Shown piece after piece: positions 34,618 through 45,005 of a stretch of 64,000 nt of DNA. A program made the position numbers and the translations under genes. Origin of the DNA: JAALLB01 sp017643495 (GTDB lineage Bacteria; Pseudomonadota; Alphaproteobacteria; Rhizobiales; Rhizobiaceae); NCBI GenBank assembly GCA_965216105.1, contig OZ244147.1:1674001-1738000 (forward strand), in the 5' to 3' direction. Under the pieces are notes generated by a model, which saw only the letters and a list, made by a program, of their open reading frames with translations, did no database searches and had not been told where the DNA came from. The first letter of the stretch is position 1; every line of letters starts with the position of its first letter.

Positions 34618-36714
34618 ATGACTAAACTGATCATTGACGGAAAAGAGGTCGAGGTGCCGGATCATTACACGTTGCTGCAGGCGTGTGAGGAGGCTGGCGC
34701 AGAAATACCCCGTTTCTGCTTCCATGAAAGACTGTCCATTGCCGGCAATTGCCGTATGTGCCTTGTCGAAGTAAAAGGCGGACCGCCTAAGCCCCAGGCA
34801 TCCTGTGCGCTTGGCGTTCGCGATTGCAGGCCCGGCCCCAATGGTGAGCCACCCGAAGTCTTGACCAAATCGCCAATGGTGAAAAAAGCACGAGAAGGGG
34901 TGATGGAATTTCTGCTTATCAATCATCCTTTGGATTGTCCGATATGTGACCAGGGCGGTGAGTGTGATTTGCAGGACCAGGCCATGGCCTATGGTGTCGA
35001 CAAAAACCGTTTTGCTGAAAACAAGCGTGCAGTGGAGGACAAGTATATAGGGCCCTTGGTACGAACCAAGATGACCCGCTGTATCCATTGTACGCGCTGT
35101 GTGCGCTTTACGACGGAAGTTGCCGGAATTTCGGAACTGGGATTGCTTGGGCGAGGGGAAGACGCAGAAATCACCACATATCTTGAAACGGCCATGACGT
35201 CCGAATTGCAGGGGAATGTGATCGATCTTTGTCCTGTGGGAGCACTTACGTCGCGCCCGTATCAAGACACTGCACGCCCTTGGGAGTTGCGCAAGACCGA
35301 GTCGATTGATGTGATGGATGCCGTAGGCTCCAATATCCGTGTAGATGCGCGTGGACATGAAGTAATGCGGATATTGCCCCGCCTCCACGATGAGGTGAAC
35401 GAGGAATGGATTTCCGACAAGTCCCGTTTCATCTGGGACGGCTTGCGTTCTCAGCGGCTTGATCGTCCATATGTTCGCAAGAACCGCAAACTGGTTCCGG
35501 CCAGTTGGGATGAGGCATTTTCTGCAATCGCCCGAAAGGTAAAGGCGACCAAGCCCGAGAAGATTGGAGCGATCGGGGGAGCACTGTCTTCGGTTGAAGA
35601 TTTGTATGCCCTGAAGAAGCTGGTCAATTCACTTGGCTCCGAGAACCTTGATTGCCGGCCACCGGCCAGTTCCCTGGATCCGGCGAAGGGTCGTGAAAGC
35701 TATCTGTTCAATTCCACAATTGCAGGAATTGAGGACTCGGATGCATTGCTGATTATCGGTTCCAACCCTAGGCTTGAAGCAGCTGTTCTCAACAGCCGCA
35801 TTCTGAAACGTTTCAAGATGGGGAACTATCCTGTCGGGTTGATCGGTGAAGCTGCAGATCTGCGATATGACTACGAGCATATTGGAAATGGTCCAGAGAG
35901 TATTGCCGACCTGATTTCCGGCAAGGCCAGGTTTGTTGCAAAACTGAAGCGTGCGAAGAGGCCGCTGATCATTGTTGGGGAAGGTGCGCTGAACAGGCGT
36001 GATGGCGCTGCAATCCTGGGGCGAATTGCAGATCTTGCTGAAAAGACGGGCACAATTTCCAAGGACTGGAATGGCGTCAGCATTCTTCACACAAACGCAT
36101 CGACCGTTGGTGGTCTTGATCTTGGGTTTGTTCCTGGCAAGGGCGGCAAGTCAACATCTGCAATGATGAAAGACATGGAACTCCTGTTCCTGCACGGTGC
36201 GGATGAAATTGACATGAATTCGGTAAACGGATTCGTTGTTTACATCGGGACCCATGGCGATGCAGGCGCGCACAGAGCCGATGTAATTCTTCCGGCTTCT
36301 GCCTATACCGAAAAGCCTGCAACTTATGTAAATACCGAAGGGCGGGTCCAGATTGCAAACCGGGCCGCTTTTGCTCCAGGAGATGCGAAAGAGGACTGGG
36401 CCATTTTCCGTGCGCTGTCAGCCCGGCTTGGGGCGAAACTGCCGTTTGACAATCTTGCAGCTCTTCGTACGGCCCTTTACTCCGAGTTCCCGCATTTTTC
36501 AGCAATAGACGAAATGGCAGCGACTACGGATATTGATGTGAAGGCTTTGACGAAGCAACTGGGTGGAGGCAAGTCCGGAAAGCTTGGGGCTGCACCATTC
36601 AAAACCCCGATCAGGGATTTCTACATGACCAACCCGATAGCACGGGCATCCAGGGTCATGGCGGAATGCTCCTCGCTTCGGGCAGGTGGCGGCATGCGAG
36701 AGGCAGCAGAGTAG
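34618..36714 (+). CDS. nuoG: NADH-quinone oxidoreductase subunit G
   Basis: 698 aa from the ATG at 34618; a TTG two codons earlier is less likely. 75-kDa subunit: [2Fe-2S] N1b ligands Cys34, Cys45, Cys48 and Cys63; N5 ligands His103, Cys107, Cys110 and Cys116; N4 ligands Cys155, Cys158, Cys161 and a later Cys in DLCPVGAL. The rest is a molybdopterin-oxidoreductase-like domain without cofactor motifs. It carries electrons along the hydrophilic arm. Length and architecture match the alphaproteobacterial/mitochondrial form without the extra N7 cluster. Confidence 0.96.
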   Translation: MTKLIIDGKEVEVPDHYTLLQACEEAGAEIPRFCFHERLSIAGNCRMCLVEVKGGPPKPQASCALGVRDCRPGPNGEPPEVLTKSPMVKKAREGVMEFLLINHPLDCPICDQGGECDLQDQAMAYGVDKNRFAENKRAVEDKYIGPLVRTKMTRCIHCTRCVRFTTEVAGISELGLLGRGEDAEITTYLETAMTSELQGNVIDLCPVGALTSRPYQDTARPWELRKTESIDVMDAVGSNIRVDARGHEVMRILPRLHDEVNEEWISDKSRFIWDGLRSQRLDRPYVRKNRKLVPASWDEAFSAIARKVKATKPEKIGAIGGALSSVEDLYALKKLVNSLGSENLDCRPPASSLDPAKGRESYLFNSTIAGIEDSDALLIIGSNPRLEAAVLNSRILKRFKMGNYPVGLIGEAADLRYDYEHIGNGPESIADLISGKARFVAKLKRAKRPLIIVGEGALNRRDGAAILGRIADLAEKTGTISKDWNGVSILHTNASTVGGLDLGFVPGKGGKSTSAMMKDMELLFLHGADEIDMNSVNGFVVYIGTHGDAGAHRADVILPASAYTEKPATYVNTEGRVQIANRAAFAPGDAKEDWAIFRALSARLGAKLPFDNLAALRTALYSEFPHFSAIDEMAATTDIDVKALTKQLGGGKSGKLGAAPFKTPIRDFYMTNPIARASRVMAECSSLRAGGGMREAAE

Positions 36715-36727
36715 GGCGCGGAATATC

Positions 36728-37777
36728 ATGGAAACACTTTTCAGCTACCTTTGGCCGGCCATCGTCATATTTGGTCAAAGTCTCCTGCTTCTGGTGGGGC
36801 TGCTGCTCTTCACTGCTTACATACTGTATGCGGACCGGAAAATATTCGCGGCAGTGCAGATGCGCCGGGGGCCGAATGTGGTTGGTCCCTGGGGCCTGCT
36901 CCAGTCCTTTGCCGATCTCCTGAAGTTTGTTCTCAAGGAACCAATCATACCGTCAAGTTCAAGCAAGGCGGTCTTCATACTTGCGCCGCTGGTCTCTGCA
37001 GTGCTGGCACTTGCGGCATGGGCGGTAATTCCAATCAATGAGGGCTGGGCGATTGCCAATCTCAATCTTGGTATCCTGTTCGTGTTCGCGATTTCTTCCT
37101 TGGAAGTGTACGGGATCATCATGGGAGGATGGGCCTCAAACTCGAAATATGCATTCCTTGCCTCCTTGCGCTCTGCTGCGCAAATGGTTTCCTACGAAGT
37201 TTCCATCGGTTTTGTGATCATTACGGTTCTGCTGTGTGTTGGTTCCCTGAACCTGACGGACATTGTCCTTTCCCAACAACACGGTCTTGGCACAGAGCAA
37301 CTGGGTTTGCCCAGTTCGTTTCTTGACTGGCATTGGCTGCCCCTGTTTCCAATGTTCATTGTGTTCTTCATCTCGGCAATTGCAGAGACAAACCGGCCGC
37401 CTTTTGATCTTCCGGAAGCTGAATCCGAACTGGTTGCCGGGCATATGGTTGAATACTCCTCGACCCTGTTTCTGCTCTTCTTCCTGGGTGAATTCGTTGC
37501 CATCCTGCTGATGTGCGCATTGACAACGCTTCTGTTCCTCGGCGGGTGGCTGCCTCCTGTGGATGTGTGGTTCCTGAACTGGGTGCCGGGAGTGTTCTGG
37601 TTTTTCCTGAAAGTCTTGCTTGTCTTTTTCTTCATGGCGATGGTCAGGGCGGTTGTGCCCCGTTATCGTTATGACCAGTTGATGCGTCTTGGCTGGAAGG
37701 TGTTCCTGCCATTGTCGCTGTTCATGGTGTTCGCCACCGCATTCGTTATCCAATATACCGGATGGGGGCTTGGCTGA
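36728..37777 (+). CDS. nuoH: NADH-quinone oxidoreductase subunit H
   Basis: 349 aa from the ATG at 36728 (METLFSYLWPAIVIFGQSLL); upstream in-frame codons overlap the nuoG end. Eight or so membrane helices and signatures ADRKIFAAVQMRRGPNVVGPWGLLQSFADLLKF and AETNRPPFDLPEAESELVAGHMVEYSS. It forms the quinone channel and couples to proton translocation. Confidence 0.97.
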   Translation: METLFSYLWPAIVIFGQSLLLLVGLLLFTAYILYADRKIFAAVQMRRGPNVVGPWGLLQSFADLLKFVLKEPIIPSSSSKAVFILAPLVSAVLALAAWAVIPINEGWAIANLNLGILFVFAISSLEVYGIIMGGWASNSKYAFLASLRSAAQMVSYEVSIGFVIITVLLCVGSLNLTDIVLSQQHGLGTEQLGLPSSFLDWHWLPLFPMFIVFFISAIAETNRPPFDLPEAESELVAGHMVEYSSTLFLLFFLGEFVAILLMCALTTLLFLGGWLPPVDVWFLNWVPGVFWFFLKVLLVFFFMAMVRAVVPRYRYDQLMRLGWKVFLPLSLFMVFATAFVIQYTGWGLG

Positions 37778-37814
37778 TGGAATACAATGAACTGCAAGTA
37801 TCCGGAGGTTTGTC

Positions 37815-38306
37815 ATGAGTACGATAGCACAAGCGGCAAAGTCTCTTTTGCTGAAGGAATTCATAAGCGCCCTGGCGCTTGCGATGCGTTATCTCGTTTC
37901 TCCCAAAGCGACGATCAACTATCCTTTTGAAAAAGGTCCGGTATCACCACGGTTTCGCGGCGAGCACGCACTCAGGCGCTACCCGAACGGGGAGGAGCGC
38001 TGCATTGCATGCAAGCTGTGTGAAGCGATTTGCCCTGCACAAGCCATTACCATCGAGGCTGGGCCTCGAGGCAATGACGGTACAAGACGTACCGTCCGAT
38101 ACGATATCGACATGGTGAAATGCATTTATTGCGGCTTTTGTCAGGAGGCTTGTCCGGTAGATGCGATTGTAGAAGGGCCGAATTTTGAATTTGCGACCGA
38201 GAAACGCGAGGAGCTTTACTATGACAAGTTCAAGCTGCTCGACAATGGCGACCGTTGGGAGCGTGACATTGCCCGCAACCTCAAAATTGATGCCCCTTAC
38301 AGATAG
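37815..38306 (+). CDS. nuoI: NADH-quinone oxidoreductase subunit I
   Basis: 163 aa with two [4Fe-4S] ferredoxin motifs: Cys63/66/69/73 (CIACKLCEAICP) and Cys103/106/109/113 (CIYCGFCQEACP), the N6a and N6b clusters. A strong ggagg site precedes the ATG. Part of the connecting module to NuoB. Confidence 0.97.
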   Translation: MSTIAQAAKSLLLKEFISALALAMRYLVSPKATINYPFEKGPVSPRFRGEHALRRYPNGEERCIACKLCEAICPAQAITIEAGPRGNDGTRRTVRYDIDMVKCIYCGFCQEACPVDAIVEGPNFEFATEKREELYYDKFKLLDNGDRWERDIARNLKIDAPYR

Positions 38307-38315
38307 GACATACGG

Positions 38316-38930
38316 ATGATTGCCTCTGCACTTTTCTTCTATCTGTTTTCCGGCGTTGCAATTGCATCTTCGCTGATGGTTATTTCATCCCGCAACCCGG
38401 TTCATTCCGTTCTTTTTCTTATCCTGACCTTTGTGAATGCCGCAGGCCTTTTCATTATGGCGGGGGCAGAGTTTCTCGGGTTGCTGCTGATTGTCGTCTA
38501 TGTCGGTGCGGTTGCCGTTCTCTTCCTGTTTGTTGTCATGATGCTTGATGTTGATTTCGCGGAACTGCGTCAGGGCTATCTGCAATATTTGCCGATTGGT
38601 CTTTTTGTCGGCATCGTGCTGCTTGTGGAATTGTTGGCAGTAGTGGGAAGCTGGGTTGTTGCCCCTGCAGTAGAAAACACTACCTCGCAGCCGATACCCG
38701 ATGTTGCCGAAACCCGGAATATCGAAGCACTCGGCAATATTCTTTACACGGATTACATTTTCTTTTTCCAGATAGCGGGAATTATCTTGCTGGTTGCCAT
38801 GATCGGGGCGATTGTCCTGACACTCCATCACAAACCCAATGTGCGCCGGCAGAATATCAATGAGCAGGTCGCACGTGACCCGAAAACCGCAATTCGCAAC
38901 GTGAAAATTCGTAGCGGGGAGGGACTTTGA
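38316..38930 (+). CDS. nuoJ: NADH-quinone oxidoreductase subunit J
   Basis: 204 aa, five membrane helices, with the conserved NPVHSVLFLILTFVNAAGLF and EFLGLLLIVVYVGAVAVLFLFVVMMLD segments of the ND6-type subunit. Hydrophilic C-terminal tail from about 175. Nine bases after nuoI. Confidence 0.95.
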   Translation: MIASALFFYLFSGVAIASSLMVISSRNPVHSVLFLILTFVNAAGLFIMAGAEFLGLLLIVVYVGAVAVLFLFVVMMLDVDFAELRQGYLQYLPIGLFVGIVLLVELLAVVGSWVVAPAVENTTSQPIPDVAETRNIEALGNILYTDYIFFFQIAGIILLVAMIGAIVLTLHHKPNVRRQNINEQVARDPKTAIRNVKIRSGEGL

Positions 38931-38931
38931 C

Positions 38932-39240
38932 ATGGAAATAGGACTTTCCCACTACCTTTCCGTCAGTGCCGTGATATTCACGATCGGGATGATCGGAATA
39001 TTCCTCAACCGGAAAAACATTCTCATCATCCTGATGTCGATCGAGCTTATTCTGCTTGCCGTAAACATCAATTTCGTAGCCTTTTCCCAGCATCTCGATG
39101 ACCTTATGGGACAGGTGTTCGCATTGTTTGTTCTGACTGTTGCTGCAGCAGAAGCGGCAATCGGTCTTGCAATTCTGGTCGTGTTCTTCCGAAACAAGGG
39201 ATCGATTGCTGTCGAAGACGTCAGTTCGATGAAGGGGTAG
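38932..39240 (+). CDS. nuoK: NADH-quinone oxidoreductase subunit K
   Basis: 102 aa, three membrane helices, ND4L-type. The two functionally important glutamates lie in SIELILLAVNINFVAFS and in the third-helix TVAAAEAAIGLAILV. One base separates it from nuoJ. Confidence 0.96.
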   Translation: MEIGLSHYLSVSAVIFTIGMIGIFLNRKNILIILMSIELILLAVNINFVAFSQHLDDLMGQVFALFVLTVAAAEAAIGLAILVVFFRNKGSIAVEDVSSMKG

Positions 39241-39242
39241 TC

Positions 39243-41237
39243 ATGTATCACGCGATCGTCTTTCTGCCGCTCATCGGGTTTTTGCTGGCCGGCCTGTTCG
39301 CAAAGTCGCTTGGTGCGAAAGGATGCGAGTACATCACCACCGGCTTGCTGATGATTTCTGCAGCCCTTTCCTGGATTGCCTTTTTCACTGTCGGCTTTTC
39401 GGATGCCGAACCTGAAACCGTTCAGGTTTTGCAATGGATCAGCTCCGGCGATCTCAATGTAAATTGGGCATTCCGTATTGATACGCTGACTGTTGTCATG
39501 CTTGTCGTTGTGAACACGGTTTCGGCACTCGTTCATCTTTATTCAATCGGCTACATGCATCACGACCCGCATCGTCCGCGGTTCTTTGCCTACTTGTCAC
39601 TGTTTACCTTCGCAATGCTCATGCTGGTTACATCTGACAACCTGCTGCAGATGTTCTTTGGCTGGGAAGGCGTGGGCCTGGCCTCTTACCTCCTGATCGG
39701 TTTCTGGTTCAAGAAACCTTCTGCCAATGCTGCTGCCATGAAGGCGTTTATCGTCAATCGTGTTGGTGATTTCGGTTTTGCATTGGGCATTTTCGGTGTT
39801 TTCTATCTGTTCAACACAATCGAGCTTTCAACCATTTTTGCGAACGCTCAAGGAGTGGCGGGATCCGAAGGCGAGATCATGAACTTCCTTGGGTACAGCC
39901 TTGCTGCAGGTGATGCCATGACAGTTGTCTGCCTGCTGCTCTTCATGGGAGCCATGGGCAAGTCCGCTCAATTTCTTCTGCATACCTGGCTGCCGGACGC
40001 AATGGAGGGGCCAACACCTGTCTCAGCATTGATCCACGCAGCCACAATGGTGACAGCAGGCGTGTTCCTTGTTGCTCGAATGTCACCACTGTTTGAATAT
40101 GCTCCCGCTGCACTGGGCGTTGTAACGTTGATAGGGGCAATAACCGCATTTTTTGCCGCTACGGTCGGCTTGGTACAAAATGACATCAAGCGCGTAATTG
40201 CCTATTCGACCTGTTCGCAGCTTGGCTATATGTTTGCAGCGCTCGGTGTTGGTGCATATGGTCCCGCAATTTTCCACTTGTTCACGCATGCCTTCTTCAA
40301 GGCGTTGCTTTTCCTTGGTGCCGGTTCGGTTATTCATGCGGTTTCGGACGAGCAGGACATGCGCCGCATGGGGGGCTTGCGAAAACACATTCCGAAGACT
40401 TACTGGATGATGGTGATCGGAACGGTTGCCCTTACAGGTCTCGGCATCCCCGGAACCTATATCGGTACCGCCGGCTTTTTCTCCAAGGATGCGATCATTG
40501 AAAGCGTCTTCGTTGGCAACAATGCCTATGCGATGTTTGCCTTTGCATTGCTCGTCATCGCGGCTCTCTTCACCAGCTTCTATTCCTGGCGGCTTATATT
40601 CATGACATTCCATGGCAAGCCCCGCGCTTCAGCCGATGTCATGAGCCATGTTCATGAATCGCCAAATGTGATGCTGGTTCCTCTGTATGTACTTGCACTG
40701 GGTGCCTTGTTTGCCGGTGTTGCGTTTTATGGTGCCTTTACAGGGCATGAGACAGGCGGCCATCACGAGAGCTGGTACAACGAGTTCTGGCGAATGGCGC
40801 TGTTTGCTGGCCCGCAGAACCATATTCTTGAAGAGTTTCACCATGTGCCGACCCTGGTCAAATGGTCTCCATTCATCGTCATGGCGATCGGCTTCATTGT
40901 CGCGTATCTGATGTATATCCGCTCTCCGGGCATGCCAAAGGAACTGGCGAGGCAGCATCCTGCACTGTATGCCTTCCTGCTCAACAAATGGTATTTTGAT
41001 GAGATCTACGACTTTCTTTTCGTTCGTCCCGCCAAGTGGGTTGGCCGGTTTTTGTGGAAACGGGGGGACGGCTGGCTTATCGACGGCTTTGGGCCGGACG
41101 GTATTTCCGCAAGGGTTCTTGATATCACGGGGCGTGTTGTGAAGCTGCAGTCAGGCTATCTGTACCATTACGCGTTTGCCATGATGATCGGCGTTGCTGC
41201 GATTATAACCTGGTCCATGTTCGGGGGGGCAGGCTGA
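39243..41237 (+). CDS. nuoL: NADH-quinone oxidoreductase subunit L
   Basis: 664 aa, antiporter-like ND5-type subunit at the distal end of the membrane arm. Visible: FFGWEGVGLASYLLIGFWF with the pump Glu, HTWLPDAMEGPTPVSALIHAATMVTAGVFLVARM, DIKRVIAYSTCSQLGYMFAALG, and a long C-terminal lateral-helix region. Its stop overlaps the nuoM ATG. Confidence 0.97.
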   Translation: MYHAIVFLPLIGFLLAGLFAKSLGAKGCEYITTGLLMISAALSWIAFFTVGFSDAEPETVQVLQWISSGDLNVNWAFRIDTLTVVMLVVVNTVSALVHLYSIGYMHHDPHRPRFFAYLSLFTFAMLMLVTSDNLLQMFFGWEGVGLASYLLIGFWFKKPSANAAAMKAFIVNRVGDFGFALGIFGVFYLFNTIELSTIFANAQGVAGSEGEIMNFLGYSLAAGDAMTVVCLLLFMGAMGKSAQFLLHTWLPDAMEGPTPVSALIHAATMVTAGVFLVARMSPLFEYAPAALGVVTLIGAITAFFAATVGLVQNDIKRVIAYSTCSQLGYMFAALGVGAYGPAIFHLFTHAFFKALLFLGAGSVIHAVSDEQDMRRMGGLRKHIPKTYWMMVIGTVALTGLGIPGTYIGTAGFFSKDAIIESVFVGNNAYAMFAFALLVIAALFTSFYSWRLIFMTFHGKPRASADVMSHVHESPNVMLVPLYVLALGALFAGVAFYGAFTGHETGGHHESWYNEFWRMALFAGPQNHILEEFHHVPTLVKWSPFIVMAIGFIVAYLMYIRSPGMPKELARQHPALYAFLLNKWYFDEIYDFLFVRPAKWVGRFLWKRGDGWLIDGFGPDGISARVLDITGRVVKLQSGYLYHYAFAMMIGVAAIITWSMFGGAG

Positions 41238-42757
41238 TGGGTGACTGGCCAATACTATCGATGATCACATTCATGCCGCTTGCCGGCGCGCTGATGATCA
41301 TGCTCATTCCAAGCGCGGATGAGGTATCTGACCGCAATATCAAGAATGTTGCGCTGTTTACCACGCTGATCACCTTTGCAGCTTCATTGCTGATCTGGAT
41401 CAATTTTGACAATTCCAACTCCGGCTTCCAGTTTGTCGAGCGCGTCGAGTGGGTAGGCGATTTCATGTCCTATCACATGGGAGTCGACGGCATATCCATG
41501 CTGTTTGTAATATTGTCGACCTTCCTCATGCCGTTTTGTGTGCTGGCCAGTTGGGAAAGCGTTCAGAAGAACGTAAAGGAATACATGATCGCATTCCTTG
41601 TGCTGGAAACATTCATGATCGGTGTTTTCTGTGCGCTTGACCTGATGCTTTTCTATATTTTCTTTGAAGCAGGTCTTATCCCGATGTTCCTTATCATCGG
41701 GATCTGGGGCGGCAAGCGCCGTGTATATGCAAGCTTCAAGTTTTTTCTCTACACGCTTATCGGTTCGGTGCTGATGCTGTTGGCCATGATGGCGATGTAC
41801 TGGGATGCGGGAACTACCGATATCCAGCAGCTGCTTGCCCATGATTTCTCGCCGCGGATGCAGACATGGCTATGGCTTGCGTTCTTTGCCTCGTTTGCTG
41901 TGAAAATGCCGATGTGGCCGGTGCATACATGGCTTCCTGACGCGCATGTGGAGGCACCCACAGCAGGTTCTGTTATTCTTGCTGCCATCCTTTTGAAAAT
42001 GGGCGGCTACGGTTTCCTGCGTTTCTCTGTACCGATGTTTCCGCTTGCCAGCGACGAGTTCTCGGCCCTGGTTTTCACCCTCTCTGTCATTGCCATCATA
42101 TATACGTCCCTTGTGGCGCTGATGCAGGAGGACATCAAAAAACTGATTGCCTATTCCTCGGTTGCCCACATGGGCTATGTGACCATGGGGATATTTGCAA
42201 TGAACATGAACGGTATCCAGGGGGGTATCTACCAGATGCTTTCCCACGGCCTGGTATCGGGTGCACTGTTCTTGTGCGTCGGTGTGGTTTACGACCGTAT
42301 GCATACTCGTGAAATTGCTGCTTATGGCGGTCTGGTAAACCGCATGCCAAAGTATGCAGTTGTTTTCCTGGTTTTCACCATGGCGAATGTCGGATTGCCG
42401 GGGACATCGGGCTTCGTTGGTGAATTCCTGGTGCTGCTTGGTGTGTTCCAGATCAATACATGGGTGGCATTTTTTGCAACGACCGGGGTCATCTTGTCTG
42501 CAGCCTATGCGTTGTGGTTGTACCGGCGCGTGGTCTTCGGCACGCTCGACAAGGAAAGTCTCAAGTCCATTCTTGATCTCAATCGCCGCGAAAAGCTGAT
42601 CATTTATCCGCTCGTTGTGCTGGTGATCTTTTATGGTGTTTATCCAATGCCTGTATTCGAGGTTACCAATGCCTCGGTCGAGGCGCTTGTGCAGAACTAT
42701 GAGGCGGCAGTAAGTGCTGCGGGAGAGCAGGCGCAGGCCGCTGCTCTTTCAAACTAG
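41237..42757 (+). CDS. nuoM: NADH-quinone oxidoreductase subunit M
   Basis: 506 aa, ND4-type antiporter-like subunit. Signatures: FFEAGLIPMFLIIGIWGG with the key Glu, HTWLPDAHVEAPTAGSVILAAILLKMGGYGFLR, QEDIKKLIAYSSVAHMGYV and LPGTSGFVGEFLVL. Ends in an Ala-rich tail. Confidence 0.97.
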   Translation: MGDWPILSMITFMPLAGALMIMLIPSADEVSDRNIKNVALFTTLITFAASLLIWINFDNSNSGFQFVERVEWVGDFMSYHMGVDGISMLFVILSTFLMPFCVLASWESVQKNVKEYMIAFLVLETFMIGVFCALDLMLFYIFFEAGLIPMFLIIGIWGGKRRVYASFKFFLYTLIGSVLMLLAMMAMYWDAGTTDIQQLLAHDFSPRMQTWLWLAFFASFAVKMPMWPVHTWLPDAHVEAPTAGSVILAAILLKMGGYGFLRFSVPMFPLASDEFSALVFTLSVIAIIYTSLVALMQEDIKKLIAYSSVAHMGYVTMGIFAMNMNGIQGGIYQMLSHGLVSGALFLCVGVVYDRMHTREIAAYGGLVNRMPKYAVVFLVFTMANVGLPGTSGFVGEFLVLLGVFQINTWVAFFATTGVILSAAYALWLYRRVVFGTLDKESLKSILDLNRREKLIIYPLVVLVIFYGVYPMPVFEVTNASVEALVQNYEAAVSAAGEQAQAAALSN

Positions 42758-42775
42758 ACAAGGCAGGGAAAACTG

Positions 42776-44227
42776 ATGGAACAAACCTTGCAGGAACTGA
42801 TATCTGCCCAGAATGTACTCTATCTCGGGCCTGAGTTGTGGATTGCGGCAAGTGCAATCGTGCTGCTGATGGTTGGCGTATTTGCCGGCGAACGTTCCTC
42901 GACACAAGTCACCGGCCTTTCCATGGCGGTTCTTGTTGTCGGGTTCATAGGGCTCTTCTTCTCCGACACACGTGGAGAAGCAATGAACGGGACGTTTATT
43001 ATTGATGATTTTGCCTGGCTCATGAAGCTTGTTGTGCTGGCCGGTTCAGCGGTGGCACTCATGTTGTCTGTAAATTACATGAAACGCGAAAACATCATGA
43101 ATTTCGAGTTTCCCATACTCGTTCTTACAGCAACGCTTGGCATGATGCTGATGATATCTGCTAATGACCTGATTGCCCTTTACCTTGGTCTCGAGCTTCA
43201 GTCGCTTTCGCTTTATGTGCTCGCTGCGATGAACAGGACATCTGTTCGTTCGACAGAAGCTGGTCTCAAATATTTCGTGCTTGGTGCGTTGTCTTCGGGG
43301 ATGCTTCTTTACGGTGCTTCGCTCATCTACGGGTTTACCGGCCATACCGATTTTGCCGGAATTGCCGAAGCAATGGCCGGAGCAGGGCGTTCACTTGGGT
43401 TGATCTTTGGTCTTGTGTTCCTGATGGCGGGTATTGCTTTCAAGATTTCGGCTGTGCCTTTTCACATGTGGACCCCCGATGTGTATGAAGGTTCTCCGAC
43501 ACCTGTGACCGCGTTCTTTGCTGCTGCGCCAAAGATTGCCGCCATTGCAATGTTGATACGAGTGGTAATCGGTGCGTTCGAGCCGGTAACGCAGGACTGG
43601 CAACAGATACTTGTTTTCATCTCAATCGCATCCATGACGCTCGGGGCCTTTGCTGCAATTGGCCAGAACAACATCAAGCGGCTGATGGCATATTCATCCA
43701 TCGGTCATATCGGTTACGCCCTTGTTGGCCTGTCTGCCGGGACACAGTCCGGTGTCAATGGTGTCATCCTTTACATGCTGATCTACATGGTCATGACTGT
43801 TGGTACATTTGCCTGCATCATTGCCATGCGGCGGAAAGACGGGGCGGTTGAGGAAATCAGTGATCTTGCCGGGCTTTCCAGCAGAAATCCGCTAATGGCA
43901 CTGGTGTTGACGGTATTGATGTTCTCGCTTGCGGGTATTCCGCCCTTGGCCGGTTTCTTTGCCAAGTATTTTGTTTTTGTAGCAGCCATAGAGGCGGGGC
44001 TATATGCGCTCGCGATCATAGGCGTTCTGGCAAGTGTGGTCGGTGCCTATTATTACCTGCGCATCATCAAGATCATGTGGTTTGACGAGCCGGCCGATGC
44101 ATTTGTACCGGTATCGGGTGAATTGAGACTGGTAATGGCTTGCAGCGGTATCTTCGTGACTTTCTATGTGGTTGTTGCGGGTATTCTCAGTGACGCTACA
44201 ACACTTGCTGCAGCTTCATTCTTTTGA
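42776..44227 (+). CDS. nuoN: NADH-quinone oxidoreductase subunit N
   Basis: 483 aa, ND2-type antiporter-like subunit with YLGLELQSLSLYVLAAMNR, FHMWTPDVYEGSPTPVTAFFAAAPKIA, NNIKRLMAYSSIGHIGYALVGLSAG and GIPPLAGFFAKYFVF. Last nuo gene; its stop overlaps the birA start, so translation probably continues into the next genes. Confidence 0.97.
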   Translation: MEQTLQELISAQNVLYLGPELWIAASAIVLLMVGVFAGERSSTQVTGLSMAVLVVGFIGLFFSDTRGEAMNGTFIIDDFAWLMKLVVLAGSAVALMLSVNYMKRENIMNFEFPILVLTATLGMMLMISANDLIALYLGLELQSLSLYVLAAMNRTSVRSTEAGLKYFVLGALSSGMLLYGASLIYGFTGHTDFAGIAEAMAGAGRSLGLIFGLVFLMAGIAFKISAVPFHMWTPDVYEGSPTPVTAFFAAAPKIAAIAMLIRVVIGAFEPVTQDWQQILVFISIASMTLGAFAAIGQNNIKRLMAYSSIGHIGYALVGLSAGTQSGVNGVILYMLIYMVMTVGTFACIIAMRRKDGAVEEISDLAGLSSRNPLMALVLTVLMFSLAGIPPLAGFFAKYFVFVAAIEAGLYALAIIGVLASVVGAYYYLRIIKIMWFDEPADAFVPVSGELRLVMACSGIFVTFYVVVAGILSDATTLAAASFF

Positions 44228-44982
44228 TTGGCACCCCGCTTCCCGAGCCGTTGCACGACTTCCGGTTACTCAAACTGGAGAGTTGCGTCTCCACCAACAC
44301 GCTGTGCATGGATTACGGGCAGGCGGGCGAAGCAGGCAATCTCTGGATTGTTTCCAGGCAGCAGACTTCCGGGAAAGGCAGTCGTGGAAGATCATGGGTC
44401 AGTGAACCCGGCAACCTGTTTGCTTCACTGCTGTTGGAAAACCCTTGCGAACCTGACCATCTTGCCGATCTTACTTTCGTTACATCTGTTGCCCTGAGAC
44501 GTGCTCTTGTGCGGTTTGCGCCGGATGATGCGGTGATCACCCAAAAGTGGCCCAACGACATACTGGTAAATGGCAAAAAATGTTCCGGTATCCTGCTGGA
44601 GAGCACTGCCTCGCAGGGGCGCCGGATGATGGTTGTTGGAATTGGTGTCAATTGTGTTTTCTGTCCGGGTGATACCCTTCATTCCGCGACCAGTCTGGCT
44701 GCAGAGAACATTGATGTAACCCCCGATGAATTGTTTGATGCCCTGTCTCTTGAAATGGCCCATTCGATAAGTTCGTGGAAACGGGGTGAAGGGTTTGCCG
44801 TCATCCGTGAGGAATGGCTGGCTGCTGCTGGCGGGCTTGGAAAACCGGTCACGGTTCGTATTCCCGGAAAACCGGATATCCGCGGCATTTTTGCTTCAAT
44901 TGATGAGGCGGGCTATATGTTGCTTGAAACTTCCGCTAACAAGACTGAACGCATATCCACCGCAGACGTGTTTTTTGGCTGA
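44224..44982 (+). CDS. birA: Biotin--[acetyl-CoA-carboxylase] ligase (class I, no HTH)
   Basis: 252 aa. Catalytic core: CVSTNTLCMDYG, the biotinyl-AMP loop SGKGSRGRSWVSEPGNLFASLLL, QKWPNDILVNGKKCSGILLES and VGIGVNC, followed by a small C-terminal SH3-like domain. It lacks the N-terminal HTH of E. coli BirA, so it is an enzyme only. The TTG at 44224 overlaps the nuoN stop; no better start exists downstream before the motif. Confidence 0.93.
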   Translation: MIGTPLPEPLHDFRLLKLESCVSTNTLCMDYGQAGEAGNLWIVSRQQTSGKGSRGRSWVSEPGNLFASLLLENPCEPDHLADLTFVTSVALRRALVRFAPDDAVITQKWPNDILVNGKKCSGILLESTASQGRRMMVVGIGVNCVFCPGDTLHSATSLAAENIDVTPDELFDALSLEMAHSISSWKRGEGFAVIREEWLAAAGGLGKPVTVRIPGKPDIRGIFASIDEAGYMLLETSANKTERISTADVFFG

Positions 44983-45005
44983 CTGGCTAAACTCGGGAGA
45001 CTGGC